64,000 nucleotides of DNA from Onchocerca lupi (Eukaryota > Nematoda > Chromadorea > Rhabditida > Onchocercidae). How positions within the stretch are numbered: the first letter of the stretch is position 1; the number at the start of each line of letters is the position of its first letter. A model generated the notes under the pieces. It saw only the letters and a list, made by a program, of their open reading frames with translations, did not search any database and was not told the DNA's origin. Of the stretch, positions 45,669 to 60,317 are shown piece after piece. The DNA lies in contig JAOVVO010000029.1 in NCBI GenBank assembly GCA_028564675.1, positions 186,001-250,000 on the forward strand. Reading direction: 5' to 3'. The position numbers were made by a program, and so were the translations under genes.

Positions 45669-48600
45669 TCATGTCATGAGAAAAATTATGTAACTCTTGC
45701 CAAAAACGCTCATATTGCGTTTCATTTTTGACCACTACAATAAAATTAAAATTAGGCTTGTAAAGAGCCAAAAGGTTCGCAAAAACAACGATACGTAACA
45801 AAAGTTAATCTTGACCCAAAGTGCACAGACAGAAATGAAACGTAATGAAAAAATTAAAAATAAAAAAGTTACGAGTTTTAAAATTCATTTTGAACAGATG
45901 AATATTGTTATTGGATGCTAACCAAGTTACATGGAAAAATGCAATAGCTGACAGTTCTTTCAGTTATGTTACGTTCGTTATAAAGCGAACCTGAGAGTTG
46001 TCAAGAAGCGGTGAACCGAGCAATAGAGAATGTTCATCGAGACTTGATCTAGACAGCATTTTCTGGCCATTTGCTGTGGTAGCAATGCTACCATCCTCCC
46101 CTCCAGCTGATGCCAATAATCCCCTAAAAAAAGTGTTACCATTATCGGTACCAATACTATGCTCGAGCACTATTGAAAGATTTGATCCAATTGTCATGCT
46201 GAAATCCAGCAGTAATAAAATAGTTTAGTGTTTCTCCCATGTTCCAACACAAAAATACAAACGTTGTCGCGTGGTGAATTTTATATGAACCTTTACCAAT
46301 GATTACCGTTTTCCACATTCCGATTGAAATAAGCTTCACAAGGCAAAAGTTATTACATTCATGCATTAAAAATCTCGTTCAACATTCAAAAATATGTCTT
46401 GATTCGGCCTAAGATAGCTATAAAATTACAAAACAGCAGATAAGATAACGATCCTAGATTCCTTTTTTTTAGACATTTTAGCAAAAATTTAAAGAAAAAA
46501 TTGAATAAATAGTAATGTCAAGTTCGAAATAAACTTCCAAATTTGGTAATCAATAGTCAATTAATATTTGCATTTCCTCGTGAATTTATCTAAAGACACA
46601 AACTTTGTAATTACTAAAGTATAAATAGCAAATTCCAAAAATTTCGTTACTTTATTATTAAAATGTGTTTTTCTTAATTGTCTATAATTTTGTTAATAAA
46701 TAAAGAGCTGTACAAGAATCAATTTCTTAAGAACAGATCAAATTGGAGTCCTAATCACAACCATCAATAAATATTATTTTATCACTACTGTTGGAAAATT
46801 AAAAATAACAGATGCAAATCCACCTATAAATCTGAAAAAACCGCAAAAACATCCCAATAAACAACTCTCACTAACAGTATTCGTCAAATCTTATGTAAAA
46901 ATCTCAATAAACATGATAGAATTTTCGCAGTTTTTCTGGTACAAATCTATATGTTCTGATTCTTTTTGAAACAATAATTCTATTCCTTCAATTTTGATAG
47001 GAAATAATACTATTACCATCACCACCAAAATAGCAAACTATTAACTGATATTAATTGATAAAGCACGCAATAATTCGCAAAAATGCAGCTCATGAATTAT
47101 AATTAAAAGCTGAACTAAGTTGCATTTAGTAAGCTTTACTATTTTATGACCTGTAGTACTTCATAATGCATATTCAAATATCTTATAGAAAGATGTGAGA
47201 GTTGACGGTAAACGAAAATCAAAATTTTGAAATTTCAAACTAAGTTATTTGTGAAACAAAATGATCGAAAATCAATCATTCTCGAAGTCTTTCCCAACTT
47301 CATAAATTATGATCTGCTCCGGTAACTTAAGCGATGGATCACTCATTCATTCCTCCAAAACTGAGAGAAAAGAGAGAATGAGAAAATAACTTGGTCATAA
47401 AACAGTAAAAATTAATCACTGAGAATGTCTGGAAAAGTCAATAGATAAAGAAATGATAGAAAAAAAAGATATTTACGATAATTACATACGAATAATAGTA
47501 AGTAACAAATTATTAGTTATTAAAAAAAATATTAAGTAAAGCGGCAATGAATGGTATTTAATATGATCAATATAAAAAGTAGAAAATGGAAAATAAAAGA
47601 AGGAGAGAAAGAGAACAAGTTTTTTTCTCAATGTTGATACGCCGGATAAATATTCCAAGTCCATGCAAAACGCTCAAATATTCATTTTAATGAAACAGGA
47701 AATTCAAAGCAAGAGTGAATAATGACTCCTGAGAAAATCGAGTTAACTTATTTCATATGAAAAAAAAAAAAAAAAAAAACTTCGACAAATGGATCAAAAA
47801 AAAGGTGTTCACAAAAATGATTCATTGACAAAATTCTCTTTAAAGTGAATAAAAAAGCAATAAATTGGAATAAACTAGCTAAAACCTCAACATACCAGAA
47901 AAAATGTAAAAAATGTGAACAGATAAAAACAAACTGTACATCTACCTAGTAAATAAAAAGGAATCTTCAAGGATCACACACATAAAATTGTCATTTGATA
48001 TCAATAGCATGGATGTGTCACATACAAGTCATATTCTATATTGAAGATATCATAGTATAACAGAAATAACTAAAGCAGACTAAACGCAAGCAATCTAGAT
48101 CAAAATCAGTGACACTTTGACCTGTATAGATAAAGAGGACCTAAATCACATGACTGATTCTATAACAGATTTCTAATTAGAACATTAAATTATCAGAACA
48201 AAAAACAAATAAATCTTCCAAGTTAAAAAACGGAAGTGACCTATGGCAATCGAATCTTCATCATGAATCTATCACTGAAAAAAAAAAGGAAAGAAAAAGG
48301 AATTCTACCCAGATTTAAGTTAATCAAATTTAATAGTTAGAAAAACTTGAAAGCTCAAATTTTTTTCATAAGAAAAGAAAAAGAATTAGCTAATATCTCA
48401 TATACTATTTATAATGTAGTCAACTAGCGTTAGCTTATTCCTAAATTGGCATTAAAATGTCGTTATTATCCGAAATATTGCAGGAATTGGAAAAAGATAC
48501 GATTAAGATAAAAAAAAGCAATTGCTGTTCCTCGACATCGACGTCATCGTAAACTTGCTCCCTTATATGATCGACCTTGACTATGCTAATACGAATTGAA

Positions 48601-51600
48601 CTTTAACAACTGTTTCCGTTGTCACTATTTATAGTCCAGTTCATGTTTCAAGATACGCAAATTAGTTACAGTAAAATTATTGCTCACGGGACCTGCATCC
48701 TTTTGAAATTAATGTCGATTTATAAGCCAATAGATAAGTTTGGGCGGTAATTTCCAAATATGTACAATCATCTCGCACAACAGCCGAAAAATCAGGCGTA
48801 AAAGAAGTTAGACTCTTTTTCATTGGTTCCGACGGTGACATACCAGATGTGCTTAATGAATTGCGTGGAAATGTCCCTTGTGTTCCACTACCTGACAAAA
48901 ACGAATGATTTTAGAATCTACAAGTATATTTGAGAAATATCAAGATTTCCATCCGCCAAAATACTTTATTCATTTTATTAAAAAACTTAAACAACACCTT
49001 AGAAACCAAATCATTCAACGGCTACTATATAGTGGATATGTCAATAGAGTCAATAACTATTGATATAAAACTATCACATTCTAAGAGATTTGACTGATGA
49101 AATGACTATCTGTGGCAATTGTGCGCAGTAGTCAAAACAAGAAATTCCCATAAAATTCGGATGGCAAAAATGTTAGCTAACGATATCGCAAGTAGTTGGA
49201 ATACTGGGAAATACCTTGTTGTTGTGATTGACCAGCAGCAGTTCCGTATTGTTGTTGTGCAACTGTAACCAGCTGCTCCAGAAGTTCGTCACCGAAACAG
49301 TGCCATGGACCAGCTTCAAAAGTCATTTGATTCTGCAAGTAGGCTTTCCACCATCAAATGCTATTATTCTGACTTAATTTTATTTTTTCGATCAACACTG
49401 TTTAATCAAAATATTACCTGCCCGATAGTAACCATTGCTCTGCCTTCCAAAATTAATATAAATCTTTCAGAAGGCTCTTGTTTCGTATAAAGTTTCGCTG
49501 TCCGCGGGATCACTGTTTTAGGATCATTCATATCCGGCAAATGAGAAAATTCAACCTGAAACAAATTTTAAAAGAAATGCAAAATTATGAGAAAACATAA
49601 ATATAAAAACTAAAAAAACTTAAAACTGAAGAAAAATTACGTCAAGAAGCTCAATTCAATGCTAAACCCATCAATCCAGATTAAACCGAATTCCAGAATT
49701 AAACTAAAATTCGACATCTGAAGTGATTTATCCAAAAAGAAAAAAATCACTTCACAAAACTACGAAAAAAAAACAAAAATTAATAAATTAGTTATGAACA
49801 TTAACAAGCAAACCCGTCTAACATGCTGCTTGATAAGCTTTTCAAGGACATTTGTACTTATGAGATCCGGATTAAAAGCATGCTGATTGGTTGCCAACCA
49901 TTGCATTGTCACTAGTTGCATTTGGACCGAAATGATACGAGAAGGACCATCCTCCTCCAGCAAACATGCAGCTAAATCAAGTGCCTGAAAGAGGAGTTAA
50001 AAATTACTAGTTCCAAACATTCTATGAATTCACGGGTAATCCTTTTACAATTATTAATCCCTTCACTGAAAAATATTTCGCAGCATAATTTTTCACATAT
50101 ATAGCAAAGGATGCCAAAAACAACTACTTTTCAAAATTAAAAAACTTTAAAAAAACAAAAGTATATTATGCTTTCGCCACAAAGACAAAAGAAGCTCACA
50201 AGTTGTTGAAGAAATAAAATGGCGCAAAAAATTCGCAAATCAACTTTCTCACAAATTTTTTCGCGTCTAATTATTTTTTTTTTCTTCATCTCAGAAAATA
50301 GATGGAATAAAAACAAATAACACTGAATAAAATGTGAGATAACAAGAATAAAAACAAGAATCGAATAAGGAAATAGCAACAAAGAACTGGATATGCAGGA
50401 AAATTAACAGTAAATAATATTCTCCAAAATTCAGATAAACTATGCAAGAAATCTCTAAATTCAAAGAAATTATCTTTCAAAAAATTTAAAATATAAACAC
50501 ATCCCTCAAATCACATCCATTCAATAATAATTACTTTTGTCTCATCTTTTGTCATATCTATTTGTCTGAGATATATCCTTAGATACAAAGATTTAGTGGT
50601 AAAATCTTTAATTGAAATAGAGTTCTTTACTCTTGGAAATAGCTCGAAAAAGTTATTCAGAAAAAAGCGAGGAATGATATACCAGCTAAAAACTATTTTC
50701 ATGAATAAAGCAAAAGTTCTCAGTTTCCTGTACTTTACTCAACAACTTTAAATAATCTAACTTCATTTCTTATTTCCTTGGAACAAGCATTAGATAAAAT
50801 TTTTGAGAACTAAGGAATGCTAAATATTTTAAAAAATGATAACTGCAAGAATCCTTTTAATATGCTATTAAAATAACATACCAAAAATGAGGAAAAAAGC
50901 AAACCTGAGCATTACGCCGACGTATTCGATGAACATTATCAATGACAACATCTGTTTCATCCACAATTTCAGCTTGAAGGATTTCTTCGACAATGTCCTC
51001 CAAAGTAACAATTCCAGCGAGTTCATAAACTGGATCGGCCTCTTCGGATTCCACAATACGCTGCACCATTGCCAGATGGTAATCACCCTGTCACAAATAA
51101 GGAAATAACAATGAGAAGATAAGTATTTCGTAGTTTTGTAAGTTTTTTGGATAAAAAAATACCGGATGGACATTGTAAATCTGCAGAACAAAACTGGATG
51201 ACGAGTATTAAAACATCAAATTAACTTACTTTTTTGAATTCTTCAAGCATCATACGTAAAGGAGTATCTTCCATAACAAAACGCAAAGGATGTTCGTGAA
51301 AGCCACAAACTGTCTGAATTGTAAAATTATCATCCGGATCTAGAAGCGCCAAATCTTTCACAAATAATAGTGAAACTACCGTATTTCTGAAAAGAATCAG
51401 TAAAACAGCGTCCGGAAATTCTAATGGACTTGAAAATATCATTATAGATTAAAAGATTAAATATTTCTACTGATAAAATCAAGAATCTCAGAGTGTTACA
51501 GATCCAGCAACTGTAAAGAATGGCAGTTTTGGACTGCTGCATAAAAAAACTTTGCTCTATTAGTTAGTAGTTTATTCTGGACCCTCCTGATTTTTTTCTA

Positions 51601-54600
51601 ACTAGCTCAGTCTTTACACTGGATTGAACTAGTTAGAAAAGGAAATCAAGAGAGTCCAGAATAAACGACAACCAACAATTGCGCTCTCTTCATTGAGATG
51701 AGACCGCATTGTACATCGAAACATTCAGTCCAAAAAAAAAAGAAAGATCTGATTTGAAAGAAAGTATACCTATTACCGGAGAAAACTGGTATACGAGTGT
51801 ATCCCATACGTAGGATTTCAGCAACAGTCTTTGTGTTTAAAACCGTCGTATCCGGAAGCATGAATACATCCTGATTGGAAAATTAAATAAATAAATAAAG
51901 TCTTTTCCTACTACTTTGGCATGTATAAAAGAAAATAAAATTTTTGTAAAATATGCATAACTTTGAGTTTATTCATTTTACTACTATAATCATTCGTAAC
52001 AAATCAGTAATTCTTTGCACTTTATCAAATTTTGAAAAATCATTCAGGTAAAGGTGTGAAAAGGACAAAGATTATATTGTTTTTCTGAAAATCTAGAACA
52101 ACATCGATCAACTATTCTCCTGATATATATACATATATATATATATATTTATTTATGCAAAATAACCAGTAGATAACCTGAATAATAGCTCACATCAATT
52201 TTGGTCATAACATCGCTAACTGTCTTATCGGATATTTCCATCGCACCAACAGCAATCTTCAGTTCCTCAGCTAATCCTTCATCGCGTGTTGACATTTTGA
52301 TGAGTTCCATCAACCGTTTGCGGTCGTATGATATTACCTGAAATATCACTCAAAAATTCATCATATATTTTCATATACTTCAATTCAGATCTATTTGATA
52401 TCGCTAAATAAATATATCTAAAAACGCAAACATTATTTGACTGATACCATTAAATTAACAAATCGGTTCTAATAAACTTGCTGCTTTATGCAAGCAAATT
52501 TTAAAGCCTATGGCTAAAAAAATTGACTAAAAATCGTCAAACTATGGCATTACTGAAAAAATTCAAATCATAAGATGTACCGCTAAGTATGATCAATTTT
52601 GAAGTGAAATTAACGCAGAGTATTTGGTACTAATACGAAAAGAAAATAAATTATAATAAAATATTGCCTTCACTTTAAAACAGAATTTTAAGTAACAAAT
52701 TACAATCTGCAGTGATCAGCGATCTGGCAAGAGATAAAGACTTACTTCATCTCCTAATAAAACATCCAATACTTTACTAATCGGATAAGCAATGGGAAAT
52801 GTGAGTACCATAAAAAAGCGGGTTATCCATATAGTTCGTGCACCAACTGCAAGCCCTTTCCTAAAAACCAAGTAAAATTACTGTCCGAATCAATAATAGT
52901 ATGAAAGAAGTCGGAATACATAATTTTAAGTAATAATTGTGACAGTTTAGATAAAATAAAATAAACCTGTCGTTCAAGTTAGCAATAAAATAAAGTTTTT
53001 ATTGGGAAACACTAATACTTCAGAACATGGTGACATACAATATAATTCAAGCACGATATCAAGTGTAATGAGGAGAAGAATTGGAGACGTAGGAAATTCC
53101 TGCTTTAATAATTCATAGAATAAATAAAAAACTGAATATGTGTCAAATAAAGTTAAAAAGTTCATCTTAAAAGAAAATAGATTCTTACTTGACACAAAGA
53201 CTTTGTGGAAATATTTCGCCAAAAATGACAATTCCAGCAGAAGAAGTTATGAGTGCTACGTAACCGCTAGTGAGATCATCGAAAAGTATGGAAATAGCAG
53301 AATTAACACAAACATTTCCTATGAGTAAGGCACAAAGTAGCAAATTCCCAGAACGTCGTACAGGTAATATTACTTCTGCATATGCACGCTCTTTCTTTGA
53401 ACCTGAAATTTATCACCATTTAAAAATGTAAGAAAAAACAATCATCAATCAAAATTTTCTCTTTACACCATAGCTATTCTATCATAAAGATTATTCATAA
53501 TCATATTTTTTCAAATTAATTATTTGTTCTGTATGCATAGCAAAATTTTAAACAGCGAAATTAGTACCAAGAAAACATATTTTTCATTTAAATAAAACTT
53601 TAAATCCGAAGTCAGTATTTTTCTTATTACCACACCTAGACGACGATAATAAATTATGTGATGCTAAGATATGATAAATATTAAGTCACTTTAAATTTCT
53701 GATAAAGTTAAAAAGACCCGATTTTTGTATGAGCATAAGTTCCTGTGGCGTAAGTGCCATCAAACCAAGATTCAAGCCAGAGAATAAACCAGAGAGGACA
53801 AAGAGACAACAAATTACTGCAATCTGAATACCAATAGGCAAATAATACTGACGTGGTGGTATTTCAGTCGATATTGTAGCTCGTAAATCATGTAGCTAAA
53901 GTTACAAATTTTTGAAGCAACAAACGTTTCAGATACGGAAATGTAGAAACATCTCTATGCAATAATATGGTCACAAGTTCTGCTTTTTATTAGAATTACG
54001 ATGTCTCAATCATTGACAGTCTGTTTCTCTTACATCTGAAGTTTCAGTATTAAGTATCATATCATTTTTATTGTTATAATTACTAAACTGTACTTATGAA
54101 AAAATTATCGATTCACCAATAAAACTGAACTTATTTTATGTGACAGATATTCCATCAAATACTAACAGATAAACCAGTCATCGTATCTTCTACATGAATA
54201 CATTATCACACATTATGTTTAACAACATCGAGATTAATGCTATCCAAAAAAAAAAAAAAAAAAAAGAGTAAAAATAAAAAAATCGTCCAAGTCAATTGAA
54301 TGAATTACTTTTTCCAAAAAGATATTTTTTTAACTCATAATTCATTCTATAAGGAAAATTAACCTTTATGAAATGTTGATCAATCTCTTCACCTTGCGCA
54401 TTTTCCTTTGGCTTTTGCTTAACGCATACATAATAGAGATCTGCCGAACTGTAAAGAAACAAACGAATTCTAAAAAAGCAATGAGAACTAACTCTGCATT
54501 AATAATTAGTTAAATAAACAAAAACCAATCAAAGTAACTTTGGCAGAGAATAAAACAAATAATAAAAACATTTGGAACAAACTCAGGGAATGCTGCTTTA

Positions 54601-56735
54601 ACGACCACACGTTTCTCGGTCTGGATAGTAAAATCGGGTTGTGTGATTTCAATATCGGACACTGAGCAGTTATTCCAAACTCGAGTGAAAGTGACCAATG
54701 CAATATCATCCATCGCAAAACCAAACAATACTACTCGGACAGGAACATCCGGCTGTACTATCGATACTTCTTTATCACTGTAATTTCAGAATGTATCTAA
54801 TCATCTAATTATCGGCTGACAGAAAATCCAGAGTATATCTCCATAGCTCTTGCGCACTGTCAACAATAAATTCCGGAGTCGAAAAATAAATCACATTCTG
54901 AACTCATATCATGTTAACGCAGCTAGTTCCTTTTTTGGATGTAATGAGACAGATTATTAACGAAGTGATTTAATAATTGAAAAAGGACTAAAATGAATAA
55001 ATATATAATAGTGAAAAGAAACAAATGATATTTCCGATGTGTGCATATCTCAAACAATTATTATTTCCTATAATTTTATTCAAATGAATGGCCCAAAAAT
55101 TTTTCATTTCTTATCGACTATTCCATGGTAAACTAGTTTAATTTCAGCGTCCCGCATTGCACATATGATTTCCCATTTAATTTTAATGTCTTTCTAAACT
55201 GACTTAGAAATAATTTAATTGTTCAAGGATATTCTCTTTTTATTCAATATACAGTCGTACGAAAAAATTTTCCAATGCTTTCCACTGAAAGCAAGCTAAA
55301 ATGTGAAATGATGTTTAAACCCAACGTCATATTATTCGCCACGTCATACATTTACAAAATAATTCCCGATTATTAAATTTTTCCACCAACAAATTTTTAA
55401 TATAAACAATTTTCAGGAACTGCTTCTTTTTGCGCTTTATGAGATGATTCATCAATTCAACTAGACTCATAACAGCACAGAAAACATGAATGCTGATTAT
55501 TAAATGATTTAATGATTGAATTTGAAATCTCATAATAATTCTCTGCAGGATTGTTATGCGGATCATCTACAAGTGCTCCTTGTGCAGAACACAACTAAAA
55601 TAATGCAAAAACTTGCACCTATCAGCGATATAGACTATGATTTTTTAATGAATGTTACAACCCGATGTATTAAACTTTCATATTTCTCTAACCATAATGC
55701 TGTTGTACTGAAAACATCTTTTTTATACTCACTGCACTCAGTGAAACAAATAAGAAAATAAAGTGGAACTTTTACAAAACAACTATCTTTATTTGTGAAA
55801 GAAGAACAGCAAAATCATAAAATATTTTCAATCTAAATTTCGAAACCCTCTGTCAAAATACAAAGTACATCGAATTAGTAACTTAGTTAACAAACAATTC
55901 TGATAAAATCTAACTATGCTCAAGAAATGTCTAAAAAATTTTATCTAAAAGATAATAATATTTATATTACCCATCTGGCCAGTCATGTAATTTGTATTGT
56001 AATTAACGAAATTTTATATATATATATATAAAAAAAAGATAAAAATCACAAGTACTAGTATACATGTACCATAATATGCTGAATACTACATAACTTACTT
56101 ATAACCAACGAAACCATTGTTCTCGGACGGTAATCCTTCAATTCTGATTCCAGCTAGATGCGTCTTTTTTTCGGTGGTTATGAAACCAGTATCACTTAAT
56201 GGCTGTAATTAAATTAACGTACAATTTATTATACAACTCTAATTCGCTTTTCTTCATATTTAACGAAATGGCTTTTCCATGGATTTAATGCCAATTTTCA
56301 GAATCAAAATTCTGACTTCTAATAAAAAGTCAGAAATAGATTTGGTTTTTTTTTTAAAGTTTCGATCGAAATTCCTACCAAATTTTTTTTGTTGCAATCT
56401 TTCAAATTGTATCAGTTAATTTTACCGAATGTCACAGAATACCAGATGAAACTTTTTAATAAAATTAATTAAGTTTTTCCTGCTGTAAAAACAATCTTGT
56501 TAAAAATTGACTATAGGGCGAATTATACTAGAGATGAATGGATTTATTTCTTTTAAAGATAATATTATTGGATTCATAAAACAGCACATATAAAGAAGAA
56601 TAAATGTGATTATATTTCGCAAAATTTCATTAAAAAATTACTCACTTTCAGTTCTTGTTTTTGTGGCAAACCAAACAGGGGTACAAAGCAGACAACATAA
56701 AAAACGCTATAGAAACGCCATATCCAGATCTGCAT
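45669..56735 (-). CDS. CNNM: CNNM (ancient conserved domain) divalent-metal transport protein
   Basis: Membrane protein of the CNNM/CorC family linked to Mg2+ efflux and homeostasis. Exons: 56735-56646, 56202-56099, 54777-54583, 54448-54364, 53895-53718, 53402-53189, 52860-52746, 52337-52194, 51870-51770, 51386-51230, 51087-50905, 49984-49814, 49555-49418, 49332-49215, 48891-48693, 46198-45991, then probably 45734-45669. All phases agree, giving about 821 aa. Order: signal peptide (MQIWIWRFYSVFYVVCFVPL); extracellular N-domain; DUF21 core with SGLFSGLNLGLMAL (from about 193) and IFGEIFPQS; Bateman CBS pair at about 380-520 (YTRIPVFSG, AGIVTLEDIVEEI); cyclic-nucleotide-binding-like domain at about 530-700 (ERFILILEGRAMVTIGQ); Ser-rich tail. 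The start is the only ATG giving a signal peptide in phase. The last exon is uncertain: a second frame there would encode a different end if the phase differed. Confidence 0.92.
52122..52146. repeat. TA microsatellite in a CNNM intron
   Basis: Run of (TA)n with one C interruption between exons 8 and 9 of the CNNM gene. Confidence 0.8.
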
Positions 56736-57814
56736 TCCCTTATCACCGAATTCTCTGAAATCCTAAAAATCTCATCCGATGTTTAAAGCAACAAAATACG
56801 TGATGTCTTTTTGATTAAAATAGAAAAACTATTAAAATAGAAAAACGCGAAATTCAAGGAAGAAAAATTAAGAGAAATAATGTTTAAGAAGAAAGAGAAA
56901 AGAGTTTATTACAACAATACAAATATAATTTTGAAAACCTTGAAAATAATTAAAGATTAGACAGAAGTGGGAAAACAGCCCTTTTGTGAATTGTAAAGAA
57001 TCCATTGTAAAGAATCATTAAAATTTTTTTAAATTTCTTTTGCAGGACCACTATTTATATTTCCGGTTCTTTAAAATCTTTCCATATATTTGTATTGTCA
57101 TAACAATTTAAACACTAAACACCCGAATGAACACTAAAAAACTAATAAATAATAGTAAATAGGCGGAAGAAAATACCATCTATGATCTCTTTTTTTTTTC
57201 TCTCCCTCTCCTTTTTTCTTTCTATTTGTCATTGAATTGCTAAAAGAGCAAAATGTTAGTATCACGAGAATTATCTAAATATTTCAGCATTTCACGAAAA
57301 GAGACGATTAAATTCGGAATAAATCATAAAAAAGGATTAATTCCAAAACTAACTAATAAATTATTCCGAACAAACAATGAAAAAAGGATTATTTATATCA
57401 TAATAAATAGTGCTCGAAGAGAAGTGATGTTTACTTGTCGGATGGGGATACTAATCGGTAACATAAGAAAACTATCTTTTAGCAATTTTAATTAAAGCGA
57501 GTTGATAATGACTGATCAAATTACAACTTGATCTGCCGAATTTACAACATGCACATATAAATGGCAAAACATTGAAATGTCAACAGGTTGCCTTCTCTAT
57601 CACTTTTCAATTTATTTCCTTTTTCGTCCTCAAATCATACAAAATCAAACTAGTCTTATGCTATGTTTGGAAGCTTTCCAATATTAATGTCATATTTCAT
57701 TCTTAAATGATGTAATCACTAACACTGTGTTCCCTATCACCAAGTTAGCAAACATTACATCCCTATCTGTCTAGCAAATTAAATATATTTCACGTGTTAT
57801 GTGCAAAAGTCAAT

Positions 57815-57847
<33 letters not shown>

Positions 57848-59214
57848 ATGTTTTTCGCACATGCGATAGTTGTGCATGCATTCATTGACATTAAAAGTAT
57901 TTCTAAATAAATAGCTAAGAAATAATGAATGAGATGAATAGTACAATTATGAAAAATAAAAAAAGACTACTAATTTGAATTTAAAATTTTGCATCATTCC
58001 AAAACTTGAACAGTTCATGTTAAAAGGACAGATGACGGAAGTGATTGACCTTTGAAAAATGATCGATGGGGTTCAATCAACCACATAATCACCAAATAAC
58101 GATGCCCATCACCCCTCCCCTTTCTTGGCTCATAATGGTCAAAGAGTAACTTCCAAATCCACTGTGCAAACTTAATTTCCAAACCAAAGGATATCGCTAC
58201 GACACTCTGATGGTTTCAGTGCTCTATTCAGCACAAGTGGCGCTGCATAATGATGGAATAATATTGACTCAGCCGTAATGCAAAATTCCATCTCACCTGA
58301 CCCTATTGAATGACCCTTAAACTCAAGGAGCAGCATATGGAGAAATCTAAATTTTTTGAATCCGAGTTTTAAATCACCTGAACTAAAGTAGTTAAGAGCA
58401 AACTTGCTCTTCTTTTTCCAACTCATCTTCACGCATATGTTATGTTCTAGGCTAGCTATTGCATAGCACTATTTATTTGTGGCTTTGGAAATTAAATTAG
58501 CCAAAAAAGTTTGTGAGATGCAAAGATCGGAAGACGGTTCTAATTCTAAAAGGAATTGTACTTTTTGGTCTTTTCTTTTTTGATTTCTAACCAAAATAAA
58601 GACAGAAAGGAAGTAAACGATCACCCGGCAACTCATTTGTTATATTAATCATTCCCCTTGTCAAATGTTATCTTGGAACTTAACAGCTATTGTCGCACAA
58701 CGCCTTAAATCAAACAACACATTGCAAATTCACCAGTTTTGAAAATAAAAGCTAATTGGTTTGTATGTTTTAAGAAATGTGCTCACCTATATTTCATAGT
58801 TGGCCGTCATCTTTGCAACTGTTTTATTGGTGTTTCTGGTGAGAGATTTGGTGGAAGGGGTTAGATATTTTAGATGTGGTACTCAGTAAAAGCCAGATAA
58901 TTTATTAAGTAGGTCTTTCCGGAAGATCGGAATTACCTGCCTGGATATTCTTCGGAAGAAAAGTTTTCCTATGCAAAAGATTGAGAAAGAAACTGTGTGT
59001 ATTACGTCACAGAGGAAAAATACATTCATGTATAAACATCTGGAGATGAAATGAGAGCGATAGATGTTCATATTTGTTGCCATATCATAGAAAGATATTG
59101 ATGTCATTCAATTCAGTTATCTTTTTTTCGTTCTCTTCATATTAACAAAATCGGTTAAACTGTTGAAACTTTTGTTTAACAACTATTTATAGTGTTGTGG
59201 ACATCATTTTTAAT
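56736..59214. other. Divergent intergenic region between CNNM and CMC1-like gene
   Basis: About 2.5 kb that must contain the 5' regions of both genes. It has an A30-like run at about 57818-57846. An 84-codon minus-strand ORF (58426-58172, starting MSWKKKSKFALNYF) has balanced composition but no motif or splice partners, so it is not called. No specific promoter element is assignable. Confidence 0.45.
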
Positions 59215-60317
59215 ATGAGAACAGAAAGCACTGTAGATGGACCAATCAAAACGGATGACTTGCATAATTTGAAAGAAGGCGAAATATTTGTGGATTCTGA
59301 GAGCGGCCAAAAATTTCGGGTGCGAAAAACTTCTTTACCGCAACAATCCATTGGAGGACCATATGGAGTTGGTTTGTATGTCACTTTTATTTACATCGAA
59401 TGATACTGATGTTTGCTACGTCATTTTAAAAATATCCAAATCATCGGATAATGTTATGATTGTTTTGATTGAAAAATGCAAATGTCATATCTCATCCTGA
59501 AATTTTCGAAATTTTATAAAATGTAGGGAAATGCTGTTCGGCTTTCAGGGGATCCAAATGATCGATCGTTGCGTCGATTGGAAGCAGATGTTTTAATACC
59601 GCAGCGCATGAACGAACAAATACAAAGAGTTGAGTGCCGCGTACCGCTTGAAGGTTTGAATCTTTTACCCTTTATGACTTTTAAATTTTTGTAGATAAAC
59701 TGAAATGAACTCTATGTTATTTTTAAACATTTAATTGTAGAGTTAGTTAACTAAAGATCATTTTTGTATATATAGTGTTACACATTTACAGATTATTTTA
59801 TATGGGAATTCATTTCTAAATTAATTAAGAAATTACTTTTAGGTCTGACGCGATGTTTGAGAAAAGAAGGTAACTTTACTGGTTTAAAGAAATGTCAAAA
59901 AGAATTGGAACAATACGAGGAATGTCAACTTGCGAATTAAGTTTTATTCAGTTTGCGAATTTTGCGGAATATGAACTTCTAATGCAGATATTAGCCGTTT
60001 ATATATTTAACTTTATTTCATATATATGAACTAAGTTCATCCTTATCTCAGGACAAGTATATGTTAAGGATATGGAATTTCGTTTTTTATGCATCACATT
60101 TCTGGACCATATTGTTTCTTAAAATTTTTTCTAGAATTTTCGATTTTGTAGGTTCAACGATCCATGGTTCCGTCAAAAAATCACTGATGAATATATCAAA
60201 GAGCGAGCAGAATATCGTCGAACAGGAAAAAATGAAATGGAAAGAAAGTGGGAAAATTACTGCGAATATAAGAAAAAACGGGGTGATTGGGCTGATCTCA
60301 GTGATTATAATAAATGA
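59215..60317 (+). CDS. CMC1: CMC1-like twin CX9C mitochondrial protein (cytochrome oxidase assembly)
   Basis: Small intermembrane-space protein of the CMC1 family, which supports copper delivery and COX1 assembly. Exons: 59215-59371, 59549-59653, 59843-59940; the domain continues at 60152-60317. The core carries the family sequence RSLRRLEADVLIPQRM and two CX9C motifs (CRVPLEGLTRC and CQKELEQYEEC), typical of MIA40-imported disulphide proteins. An N-terminal extension (MRTESTVDGPIKTDDL...) precedes it. The expected C-terminal block, FNDPWFRQKITDEYIKERAE followed by YRRTGK, is encoded downstream. However, no GT donor in exon 3 has the right phase for its acceptor, and exon 3 runs into TAA at 59938-59940. 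Either the product ends QLAN, or the junction uses an unusual splice, or the sequence has an indel. An alternative exon 2 acceptor at 59527 is possible but needs a weaker donor. Confidence 0.78.

Noticed and set aside
58172..58426. 84-codon minus-strand ORF between CNNM and CMC1
   Set aside because: Balanced composition, but no domain, no signal peptide and no adjoining exons; possibly chance or an old remnant.
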